Part shown: piece by piece, positions 42,265-54,100 of the stretch
Position numbering within the stretch: position 1 is the first letter of the stretch
Layout of the letters: each line of letters starts with the position of its first letter
DNA from: Berberis thunbergii
Lineage: Eukaryota; Streptophyta; Magnoliopsida; Ranunculales; Berberidaceae
DNA length: 64,000 bases
Assembly: GCA_003290165.1 (NCBI GenBank)
Contig: QNQO01007585.1
Coordinates: 124,001 to 188,000, forward strand
Direction: 5' to 3'
Notes under the pieces: model-generated
Seen by the model: only the letters and a program-made list of their open reading frames with translations
The model's database searches: none
Told to the model about the DNA's origin: nothing
Translations under genes and position numbers: made by a program

Positions 42265-42899
42265 TGATGCAGTCATTTTCGCTCTCTGCTTTAACCTAGT
42301 CCTACTGACCAACACAATGAACGCACGTGAGCCACGGACCACCGTTGTGGTGGCTGATGGCACTGCTGCTAAAGTCAGACAGTGATCTGAGAATGGTGTA
42401 ATGTCGTAAACAGGGAATTTGTAGCGTACCTTAACTTACCAACCTCATGTCTGATTTATAGTACAGGAGTATTGGTTCGACCAGGCCATCAATGGCGTAG
42501 TTTAGGAAAGAGATCTTCGTGGATATCTTCATATAATTAGGAGTTGTGCAATAGAAGGGAAGTTCCCTGTTAGCCCTGTGCTCCTAGATACGCAGGAGAT
42601 AGTTCCCTAACTAAGGGTAATCCATAAGAGGATGTTTTCCCTGTGTGATATGTACTCTAGTATTTGCTTCATAGTCGGAAGCGAAGAGCTGTTGTAATTA
42701 TTTGTTCGAAGCTGATCCTCGAGATACTTGCTTTATTAGGGCTTACAGATATTGAGGATAATTGTGAAACACGTGGGCTTAGCAAACTGTAAGACTTCGA
42801 GTCCATTTGGCGAACTGGGCTTAAAATATCTTGGGTTGGATCAATGTTGGGCTGACGTTGGGGTCCGTAATTCCTTAGGATTGTTTTGGTGTATCATCA
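42265..42899 (-). repeat. 5' LTR of the second gypsy element
   Basis: 635 bp, partner of 35460-36137. It starts TGATGCAGTCATTTTCGC and ends GTATCATCA on the plus strand. Confidence 0.8.
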
Positions 42900-43039
42900 G
42901 TATGGATGCCCCCAAATATAGGGGAAAGTAGAAGTAAAGTTAAAATATGAAAATTTTTAGAGTTATTTAGAGCATCGATTTTCTCACATAAACTCAACTA
43001 TTTTTTAGGATCCCTTGCTCTTAAAGTTAACTTCTAACC

Positions 43040-44710
43040 ACTTAAAAAAAGGTAATTTTCACTTTGCCCCCTATTATACATAGCTAATTAATAAGTAGAC
43101 TCATCATTAATCAATATTACAATTACCCCCTTGACTAGTAATTATCGTCCTTTGACCGTCAATTTTCAAAGCAGATTACCAAAATGCCCCACAGAAATCA
43201 AAGGCCGAGATTGAATCTTTCATATCTCGAATATCTCATATCAAGGAAAATCCTAAGGTCCATCTGAAATCGTAATCGTATCTCAAGGAAAATTCAACAG
43301 TTGATTTTTTTAAAATCTTTCATCTTAAACAACTCATCTCGAGGAAAATCTAACGGTCCAAATTTAATAATACACACATCTCTAGATAAATTTAACGATC
43401 CAAATTTAATTATGCATGCATCTCGAGAAAAATATGACGACTCAGCTTTATTCGTGCACACATACGAGGAAAAACAGACTGCTCAGAATTATTCATGCAT
43501 GCCTCTCAAGGAAATTTTGATGGCTCAGATTTATTCGTGCACGCGTCTCGAGAAAAATCGGGCCATCCAACACATATCTCGATAAAAATCTAATGATCCA
43601 GTTCACATCTCGAGAAAATCTGACATTGAATAAATTTTAATATAATTTTGCCCTTAACCCCATAAAATAAGTTACTGACAATAACTTAACCTCATAAAAT
43701 AAATTTGAATTTAGTTTTGCCCCCTGAAACAGAACATACCTGAGAGATAATTAAGAAAATTTTGATTATCTTCCTCCTCCCTCCTCTTCCCCCTTTTTCC
43801 TCTTCTATCTCGCAACCTCGCCACCACCACCCCTTCATCTTCTTCCTCATTCCTCCACTTCCTCCCTTATCTTCCTTCTTCCTCCTTCATCCACTTATTC
43901 CTTCCTCACATTTCCTCCTCTGTTTTACAACCCCTATAATAAAATTAGGGCTTCATTTTTTATTCCTCCTCTTCCTCCTTTCTTCTCCTCCCTCCTCATT
44001 TCTCTATCTTCCTCCTATTTTTCCTCATTCCCCCCTCATCTCTCAGGTCTGGTCTATTTTAGGGGCAAAAATAAATTCAAATTTATTCAAACGTCAGATT
44101 TTCCTTGAATGTGTTTACAAATAAATATGAATAGTCAGATTTTCTCGAGATGCGTGTTGAATCGTCAGATTTTTCTTGAGATGTGTGTTGGACCGTAGTT
44201 TTTTCTCAAGATGCATGCACAGATAAATATGAAATGTCAGATTTTCTCAAAATTCAAACTGGACCGTAAGATGTTTTTCGAGATGTGTGCTGAACCGAAG
44301 ATTTTCTCGAGAGGCATGTTGGACCGACATATTTTGCTCAAAATGCGTGCATAATTAAATTTGACCATTAGATTTACTTAGAAATGTGTGTACTATTAAA
44401 TTTGGACTGTTAAATTTTTCTTGAGATGAGTTGTTTAAGATAAAAGTTTTTTTTTTAAATCAACTGTTGGATTTTTCTCGAAATACGATTATGATTTCAA
44501 TCGGGCCTTAGGATTTTCCTCAAGATGAGATGTTCGAGATACGAAAGATTCAATCTCAACTTTTGATTTTTTTAGGGGCATTTTGATAATTTGCTTTGAA
44601 AATTGACGGTCAATGAACGTTAACAAATAATTAAAGGATAATTATAACAGTAATTAATGATGAATCTACTTATTAATTACCTACGGTGGCATGGTGCAAA
44701 TTAAAAAACA
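43040..44710. mobile_element. Element with about 600-bp terminal inverted arms (foldback or MULE-like)
   Basis: Left arm (43050-43640) and right arm (44110-44700) are inverted copies. For example AATTAATAAGTAGACTCATC near 43085 pairs with the complement of GATGAATCTACTTATTAATT near 44665. The segments around TTTGACCGTCAATTTTCAAAG (split here as TTTGACCGTC and AATTTTCAAAG) also pair. Each arm contains repeated TCTCGAGAAAAATCTGACGG-type modules. The core (43740-44110) is a pyrimidine-rich CCTCCTCTTCC tract and encodes nothing plausible. Possible 8-9-bp duplication TTAAAAAA(A/C) at the ends. No transposase is present. Confidence 0.65.
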
Positions 44711-45130
44711 AACAACCTACATGAAAGTTGAGTCTTCCATTTTCTTTGTACATGGTGGGGCAGGAGGGATTGAGGGTGTTTAAAGCGAGAGGTGGAGCAG
44801 CTTCGCTGGAGGAGAAGTGTTGATTTTGATTTTGATTTTGATTTGTGTCGATGGTATAGTCCACCAGTCGGCCACTTCCCTCTCTTTCTTCGAAATACTC
44901 TGGGAAAATAATTACCAAAAATGGTCAAATTTTTATGTGTTTTTAGTTTTATAATAACAACAGAACAACTTCTTCTAAATCCCCGCCAACTGTGACTCCT
45001 CTCTCTCCCATCTGTGGACGAGAAGAGAAGAGAAGATTCTCCTTTCCCTGTCATTGAGGGGTTCGATTCAACTTGTTGTGCTGTTGTAACCCAGAAGAGG
45101 AGGTTCAAATCAATTCAGAGAAGGAGAAAT
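44711..45130 (+). promoter_or_regulatory. LPPD promoter and 5' UTR
   Basis: The stretch before the LPPD start codon includes a TATA-like TTTATAATAAC at about 44948-44958 and a purine-rich GAGAAGAGAAGAGAAGA leader near 45020. Minus-strand frames here are shadows. The foldback element ends only about 420 bp upstream of the ATG, so it may adjoin the promoter. Confidence 0.35.
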
Positions 45131-48100
45131 ATGGAGAGTATATTATGTATGTGGCAAGTGCTGTCTCTGGCCGGCCTTGCCTTATGGATTGTGGTTTCTT
45201 CATTCTTTAACTTTACGCAGAAACTCAGATCTGTCATTCAACCATGGGTCACTCGCCATGTGATCAGAGATACCCAATTTATTCTTCAGATCCAGGTGAC
45301 CAAAACCCATGTCTTAGATTTCTCCTTTCATCAATTTTCTTTTTGTTGATTTTTAAAGGGATTTTGTTTTGTTGGATATGCAGGGCTTGCAACATGGTTT
45401 CTTGGACAAAATTTTCTCTGCTCTCTCTTGTGTTGTTTCTGTCCCTTTTTATACTGCATTCCTTCCTCTGCTATTCTGGGTCTATGTTCTTTCCCCCTTT
45501 TTGCAAGCTGGGTTTTGTTCCTTGGGAAAATGTTCTTCAACAATTGGTCTTACTTTGTTTGTGATGTTGTAGAGTGGGCATAGTAGATTGGCAAGGCAGA
45601 TGACACTATTGATGGCATTTTGTGATTATTTAGGGAATTGCATAAAGGTATGAACTTTATGACTGTTTGTGTAGAGTAAACTTGATCAATTTTAGCTCAA
45701 TTCAAGAAATAATGGAATGGGATGTTTTGATATTTGGATTTGTATGGATTACAGGATTTGGTATCAGCTCCTAGACCCAGTTCACCACCTGTTAGGAGAG
45801 TGACATCTACTGAGGATGAGAAAGAGAATGCATTAGAATACGGATTGCCTTCTTCTCACACCCTTAACACAGTTTGTCTCTCTGGGTATTTCCTGCTTCC
45901 TTTGTTTATGCTCATTTTTTCCCCTTCTAACGAATGGGGCCGACAACTCGAATTGTAGTAGAACTTTATTTATGAGAGTCTTGCAGGTACTTGTTTTACT
46001 ATGTTTTGAATTATACTCAGCATAAAGATGTCGCATCAGTACTTGCTGGTGCTGTGGGCTGTTTGCTGGTGGGCCTCATTGCTTTGGGTAAATTTGCAAT
46101 TTTATAACAGTTGTTCGAAAGACTATGTTTTCATCCTGTTTTAATGCTGAAACGAAATGTTACTTATGTTAGGAAGGATTTACCTTGGCATGCACAGCAT
46201 GATTGATGTCATCGGTGGCTTTGTTCTTGGGTTGGTGATACTCACATTTTGGCTTACGATTGATGAATATGTGGACAGTTTTGTAGTCTCTGAACAAAAT
46301 GGTATGTGTAACTTTGAAGCTTCTTAATATTACATGGTGTGGTGTAGTTCTCTCAATAGTATAACATGTGCTTACTCTCTTGGCAGTTGTGTCCTTCTGG
46401 GTTGCCCTTAGTATCTTACTACTCTTTGCATATCCAAGACCAGAGCTTCCAACTCCAAGCTTTGAGTTCCACACAGCATTCTGTGGTGTTGCATTGGGAA
46501 TAGTAAGCACAAACACTCATCTTTCCTACTCTCTGCATGGAAAAAATTATGAGCATTGTTTTCTCGGTTGTGCATATTACTATGAATTATTTTGGCATAT
46601 ATATTTCACAAAGATTATGAGAACATAAATTATCAAAAACATCAAAGAAGGGGCCACCATTACATAACAAGTTCTGAATGTTTAAATTGACGTGCATTAT
46701 ATAGATTTTTCAGTGGCATAAGCTTCCGAAAGCTCAAGATAATTTAGATGCACTAAAGTTAAGATTATCATGCTTCCCATCATTGAAGACCCAAGTAGGA
46801 GAAGCAATGTAGTTAATGTTGCTGTGCAACCAATCCCTTTACCTGCAATGACAATAAAACTTCCATTGAACCCTAGCCTTTTTTTTTGGGCTAGTAAATA
46901 TGAAGGGAAACACAGCTTGATCACTGACCCCAAAGTTCGGCTCTCATTGTTGTCATAGTTTTTACTTGGCTGACGTGATGTACTGTTGTGGTGTGGTAAA
47001 AGATTACTAAATTTATTGTATCGATATGGATAATAAGGTGGTGACGGTGTAGAGAAAGGTAGTTTTCATGGGTTCTATCAGAAATAGAGATAACAAACTT
47101 GTCAAAATCGAGAGGATGGCTGGAAAAGGCTTAATGTATACTAAGTTCGTTTCCTTTGCGAAATCGCACTTCGTAAGAGTGATGCTGACTGGCATTGGAA
47201 ATGAAACAAGGAAGGGACATGCTTGGTATCATCTTTCTATGATCACCTTGCGAAAACTTCAATTCTCAATGGAGTGTATTTCCTTCCAATTGGTTCGTTT
47301 CGGAGAAAAGAGATAACCCCACTAAAAATCTTTTTCTTCATGTGGGGTGTATATGGACTTGGCTTGCCACTAGGTACGTTCTTGCTAGGCAATGCCCGAA
47401 TGTGGATCAGCAATGTTTATTATTAATAGTGGCATGGAAGATCGGAATCACCGTTACCTTTTGTTTCCTTTCTCCTATGATATATGGATTCACTTTGGAG
47501 GAGTGTTGGGCTTAGTGTGGTGCTTCCAATCTATGTGATTGAAATGGTAAGAGCATAGAGGTTCAGGGCCTTTTAAAGGGGTTTACCAAAGTTGATTTGG
47601 TCTCTTATTCTATGTCATTTGTTGGGCAATTTCGTTGGAGAGCAACAAAAGTATTTTCAAGAATGAATAAAACAATGCGAGTCGGGTCATTTTGGAGGTT
47701 CTAGGTCTCTAATGGATTGGGATCAATTTATCATTCTATCAAGGGAATTTTCTTTATAAACATGCTATTAGACCTTGGAAACGTCATGTATAGACCCTTG
47801 ATGGATTAAGGTGTTGCAATCCTTGAGGGGTGTTTTCTTGCAACTTCTCCTTTAATCAATAGAGTTGTATCTATTCTTTATTAGAAAAAATGTCGTAGCG
47901 AAATTTGAGTTTGAAAGAGCTCCTAGAAGAAGGGCAACGTTGAAGGTTATTTATTTATTTATTTTAATGGCTTTAAGAGAAGTTGAATAACCATCTGCAG
48001 AATGGAAGAAATGAAGAGATTTTAAATGAAGAGTAACTATACCACACGAATGAAACCTACAAGGAATTTATTTATTTGTTTCTATCCTTACGAGATCCCT

Positions 48101-51100
48101 CGGTGCTGCAAAGTTATTAATGAAAGTTTTCTTTTCATTGAGAATAATCAAACCTGGAATCAAGGATTGTGATTTCGTTTTTCAAGTTAATTTCAGTTTC
48201 TTGATTTTAAGAAATATTTCAACAAATATTTTGATGTGTAAAGAAAAAACGTAAAAATTTCGAGGATACATGAAATATATATAATGCATTCAAGGGTATA
48301 TGAAATATGTGAAAAAAATGCAACAAAATTTATTAAACAAATTAATGAAGCCTAAATACCAAGAAATAAAACAAACACGAAATTAATATATAGTTAGAAA
48401 ATTGGGGGGCCGATTAAAAAATCAATAAATAATTAGAAGAAATGATAATTAAAAAACTCAAATTTTAAGAAAAAATTTGTTGAAAAAAACCTTTGAAAAA
48501 ATGAAATTTTGGTCACTAACTTTTGTGTTTTTGGAAAAAAACTAAAATTTTACTAAAAATTTTGAAAAAACCTCGAAAAAATGTAAATTCATATTTCGCT
48601 TTTTTTCGTAATTAAGAAAAATGAAAATTTTAGTGAGATTTCGCAAAAACTCATTCCATGCCTGGAATATGGTACCTTTCTTACTGGTATGATTATAAGT
48701 AGGTTGTTGGGGTTAACATTAGGCACAAGACAAGATGTTGTACAAGGCACAATTTGTTCTTACAGGCTCATCACTAGATTGTCAACCCTTGATTAATTGA
48801 ACCCGGTCATGATTGGAAAAAAAACATGTACGCATTGGGGCTGGATGCATTTGGAGGTATGGGTGTTTGTCAAGGATGAATGGACACGGACGCGCATTGT
48901 GTCGAACACAAATACGCGCGTTGTGTCAGACACGACACGTGGACTCGACAATTTCTAAAAAACTAGAACTCAGAGACACATTGACACGTCATATTGACAC
49001 GTCATACTATTTTTTAATAAGTCATATAAACATAAATAAGAATCTAATAAAGTGTCTTCCTAGAGTCTTTCGAAGAAGACACTCTATTGCAAGAAAAAAA
49101 TAAAGTAGAGAAAAAAGTATAGTAGATAAAAAGCAAATTAGAGAAGAAGAAGAAGGAAAGATTAAGAAACATAAACTATCTCTATGTTTTAATGGCTTTT
49201 TGCCCTATTTGTTTGAAATCACAATTGAAAGAGTCATTCACATCAGATGGATCAACAACCATTAAATTAGGTGATTATTTGCAAACATCTTAAAGTAAAA
49301 AATAAAACAAGGCTTGGTTTTCACGTCTTGACTGTGTCCTAACCAAGTTTCAAGTATATTGAAGGCGTGTCCTACACGTTGACCACATTGAGCATGAGTC
49401 TAACACCTGTTAACAAGTGGACCAAGTGTTCAATGCGTGTCGGAAGCGTGTCAAGCAAGTGTCGTTGTCGGATACGTGTCAGACACAGATACAACAAGTT
49501 TTCGAAGAGTCCATGGTTTCTTGGTGTCTGTACATTAGGCAGTTGGAATGGCTCAGAAAAATGGTTCCATGGGGTGAACACGACATTCCTCCAATGGAGA
49601 TGGCCTTACAATGGTATGGTGTGTGGGCACTCAAGTTGCATTCAGTATGGTTGCGGATCAGTATGCATTTGGGAGCTCAGTAATTCCTATACCTTGGTTG
49701 CATGTGACTTGTGGTAGTTTTCCAACCCTTCGTATAAACATGAGAGATGTGTGTGGATTGTATTGATTGATGTGGGGTCTTTCATTGTGGTGGATAGATA
49801 GGGTTTAATTCTATGTTATTTGAGGTTGAAGGCACTTATTGGGGCCTCAGAGAGCTTTGGCCACGACGACCACCTAGGATCATTAAAGCACCGTGCTATA
49901 AAATTTTGTGTATTGATTTATTTATTGTTTGATTCATTACATGCTAAATATAGACTATTTATCAAACTTTAATTTCTTGTCAACAACATATATATAACGC
50001 ATCAATCAGCTGAGAACAAAGTACACTCAATTTTTTTGTATCGGTACATTTATTGAAAGTTTATGTTCCTTCCTCCCAAGGCTTTGTTATTTTATATATT
50101 CTCGTGCTTTTGGCATTAGGGGTGGGCATCCCATCATGCGATCTCGATCCTGTCCTTATTTTTTCGGGTCCTTTTGGAATTGATTAAACCCATCCTGATT
50201 CTGTCTCTCCCGATCTAGAGTGGGATGGGATCGGGATATAGATTTTTATCCCACACATCCCGTCCCATCTCAGATTTCTTTATTTAATAATTATTATTAT
50301 TAATTTTAATATAGACTAAAATATACCAATAGTTGTGGGATCCATGAAGGCCAATTATAATGATTAAGTGACATGAAGGAATGTAAATATTTAATTAAGG
50401 AGAATGGTTTGGAAGGATTCATTTGTATTAAAGGTACATCACAACATGTGGATTGGGCTGGGTTGTGCTGATGCTATAACATAATATGATTTATTGGATT
50501 CAAACACTCAAATTTGATTTACAAAGTTAATCTAAATGTACAAATGGTCTTGTAGCTAGATGACTTATTTCAACCATTTGATGGCACATTAAGATGGTAA
50601 AGTGACAATTTTATACAATGGTTTTGTGTAATTATGGGAGCTTGGATTAGGTGAGGAAATGTGGGAAGATCGCATTGCTTGGAGAACCAAAATTCATGTA
50701 GCCGACCCCGAAAATCTCGGAAATGGGCTTTGATGATGATGATGATGGTTTTGTGTAATTATGGATTTAATACACTCTCATGAATAACAACTATGACATT
50801 TTTCAGTTAAATCATCGTAAATTTCTAGTAGATGAAATATTAGTTGTCTAAATACGAGTGTAAAAATTTTCAGTCTCAAGATCAGAAACTCATAAAAGAG
50901 TATGTGAAGATAAAATATCTGGATCGTCCATGGTCCCTAATGACGTGCTCGACTCTGTTTATTGAATCTATTCTTATTTTTAAGGTTACAATATAATATC
51001 ACAAACTATTATTTTAATTTCAGATACTTTAGGAGATTCAGGAAATTCAGATCGGTCCATAATACCACATTTTTGTGCACTTTTTTGTCAAACATATTCG

Positions 51101-54100
51101 TCATCCGTCAAATGTGCGAACAGTGTCAATTTTTTTCAAATTTAGGGTTATAAAATGCCCTGAACAATCCATCTCCATCTAGATTTTAACTAGAAGTGCA
51201 ATTTTTCACCTCACTTTGCTCAGTGGTACCATAATTTCCACTTAATTCTAAATGAGGACTATAATCATGTTCATCACATCCCGCCCCAAACCCGTTTGGG
51301 ATGGGACGAGGTCGGGGGATGAGGTCCATCCCGTCCCGAAGATAAAACAACGGGATGGGATCGAAATGGGGTTCATCCTGTCCCTGCCCACCCCTAGTTG
51401 GCATGAATGCTCGACCTCCATTTTTCATTGTAACTTGTGTCACTACATTTTGTCACTTCTAAAATAATTAATTTCTGAAGATAAAATAATTTTTTATATA
51501 CCCTCGCAAGGCCATGGCACGACTATGTATAGTTAGTGAGGAAAAAAAAAGATTGGTAAAAAAAGTTGTTTTTTTGTTGAACACGTAAAAAAAATTTAAT
51601 TTTTAAATTAGATAAACCTTCTAATCAAAATTGCCTTGAATCAGGAAAAATTCTAATAAAAATTTAATGATACTATGTTTGGTCGTTTTATGGTTTTGAA
51701 CTGACAAGAAGAAGAAAAAGAAGGAAAAAATCTTATTTTAAATTATTGGAACTTATTTGGGTTTTACAACAAGAAAAATAAGGAAAAAATCTTATTTTAA
51801 ATTATCAGAACTTATTTGGGTTTTACAACAAGCTTGGACGTATAGTTTATTTAAATTTTTTTATTAATTATCAGCACCACTTCTCCACCCAACCCCCCAA
51901 AAACCAAACCCATAACTTTACCAAATACCACTACCAAACAAATCAAAACCACTCTTCCTGTCAAAACCACATATCTCCCCAAATCCAAACCAATCCGTTC
52001 TTATATTTCTCTCATCCTCTCATGACAAATCCTTCCCTTCAAAACACCTATATACGATGGGTAGGGAAGGAGAAGGGGACGGTACCAAATAAGATGACGG
52101 GAATAGACGGTGTTGAAGTGAACACAAAACACATCAATCTTTGAAAATGACCTCTGAAGAGATACCGCCATTTCATCACTACCACTATATTGTGTTTTCG
52201 AGCAACCAATTATACACTCTTCGATTTGATGAGCAACGTGTGAGGCGAGGGTGAATTTCTAGGGTGTTATAGATGGGTCTTCGAGAAGCCAACGAATAGT
52301 GGGTTGTGGGTGATTATGGTTTTCGATTTAAATTGAGCCATGGCAGGGGAGCTAAAACCGAAACAGATGGTCTTCTCTCTTTTTTGAGACACCTAGGAGA
52401 AAGCATCGAGTAAAAAATATTTAGTTTAAGTGTGAGCCCTCAATCTGTGATAGTTGGACACTCGATGAAATCTACATTGAAGACAAACTTATGTCTTTTG
52501 GTGCTACCAATCCATGCTGTTTTGTTAATATACTAGGTCAAACTCGGTGAAAATTTTAAACTCAGTGAATAGGTGGGTCGTGGCAATAGGTGAAAATTTT
52601 AAACTCGTTTTGTTATATCGAAAGTGGCTCGTTTTGTTATACTGAAAATACTTACGACATGAAGTGCATTAGATTACAGTTTTTTTTTTTTTTTGTAAAA
52701 TACATATAGCATGAAATGCATATTTAAACTTTAAGTGTTTGCATTAATGATTGGTTTTAAAACTTTAAACGTTTGTTTTAGTGATTATTTTCATTGGAAA
52801 GATATTCAAAAATGCATTTCAACCATACCAGATTTACTAAAATTTGACAACTAAGTAGATAATTATGACGATTTTTATTTAAAACACAAATTTTCTCTCT
52901 CTACCACATAGACATTACACAAACTTTTTTGTTCATTTCCTTTGCCCTTCTACTTGCAACTTATTTACAAACAATGTCATTTTTTCTTTTAAAATGCGAG
53001 TGTGCTGCCGGTGGGTATAGAACCCAAGATGTAGGGGTTAAACCAACACAGCCTTAACCATCCAACCAAGCTACCATTAGCCAAACATGTCACTGTTGAT
53101 AATAAGTCTCATTCATTAACACCTTCTGCAACTTTCAATTGTAACTTTTTTTTTTTACCTCTGACTCCAAACACCATTCTGATTTGTAAGATATACTAGT
53201 GTACCCGTTCCATTGGTACGATAAAAAATGTGTCATGACATTAGGGTCAAAATTGGTAAAAGTTTCAGATGAAAAAAAAAAGTTTCAATTAGTGGAAGCG
53301 AAGTTGGGCATTTTTGTTTGAGTATGCCTTGAAATTTGATAAGCCTTTCGCATTCATTTGAAAAAGAATGAAAATACTTGTGGCATGAAAGGCATTATAT
53401 ATTTCACAAAAATTTCTTTCCACCACATATACATTCCACACCTTTATTTTAAATTTTATGTTTTTTTTATTTTTGTCCTTCTACATGCTTTATATTTACA
53501 AATATACATTTATAAAAAATGGATCTCAACCCTCAACTCTTTATCCTAGCCTTTTTTTTTTCTCCAATTCCTTATGAATAGTAAAAATGTATATATAACA
53601 AAGCCTAGGGTATTTTCTGTGCCTTTGGCACTCTAGATACATTTTTTGTCGCTAAATATCATGTATTAAACCTTCCATCATCCCCTCTTTCGCTCTCAAT
53701 CAGTTTTGAAGTGCAAGTTTATTATAAAGTAAAAATATATATACTATAAACTTTAGGATTAGACTAAGTCAAAATTTGAATAAGTTAAGGGGAAAAAATT
53801 TCAAACACTGAGTGAGTTCTCCAAATTTTGAATTTGTCAAAACACGAAGTTCAGGATTTTTTTTTAAATGTGCATTAAGATGTTCGTCTCATTTTTTTTT
53901 TCTTGTATGATAGCCCGTTTGATTTCTTTGAAAAATGCTAACGACATGAAATGCATTATACATTTTTAATAACAAAATATGTATTTTTAAATTTTTAGCG
54001 CTTATATTGATCGTTGGTTTCATTGGAAAGATCTACAAATTTTCTCTTTCCTTCACATGTACATTCCACCAATTTTTTCACCATTTTTTTCACTTCTAAA

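Larger units (their letters stand above)
35460..42899 (-). mobile_element. Gypsy LTR retrotransposon with antisense ORF, pol lacking
   Basis: Paired LTRs (35460-36137 and 42265-42899) have TGATG..CAT(T/C)A ends and a near-matching 5-bp duplication (GTATA at 35455-35459, GTATG at 42900-42904). The primer-site region inside the right LTR and the gag and protease frames place the coding strand on minus. From right to left: 5' LTR, gag (about 42200-41100), protease (40800-40600), an unassigned 2 kb (40600-38770), a plus-strand antisense ORF (36340-38737), and the 3' LTR. I found no RT, RNase H or integrase motif, so it is non-autonomous or decayed. LTRs differ by many substitutions and indels. 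Confidence 0.8.

Noticed and set aside
35460..42899. Plus-strand orientation for the second gypsy element, based on the long plus-strand ORF
   Set aside because: gag and protease motifs are on the minus strand, and the primer-site-like sequence lies inside the right LTR, so the plus ORF is antisense.
43762..44124. 120-codon plus-strand frame rich in Pro, Ser, Leu and Phe
   Set aside because: It is a translation of a CCTCCTCTTCC-type pyrimidine tract in the core of the foldback element. No start context or homology is evident.
44673..45108. Minus-strand frames of 81 and 135 codons over the LPPD promoter
   Set aside because: They overlap the LPPD leader in antisense and show low-complexity QNQNQ and KSKSK runs. 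Treated as shadows.
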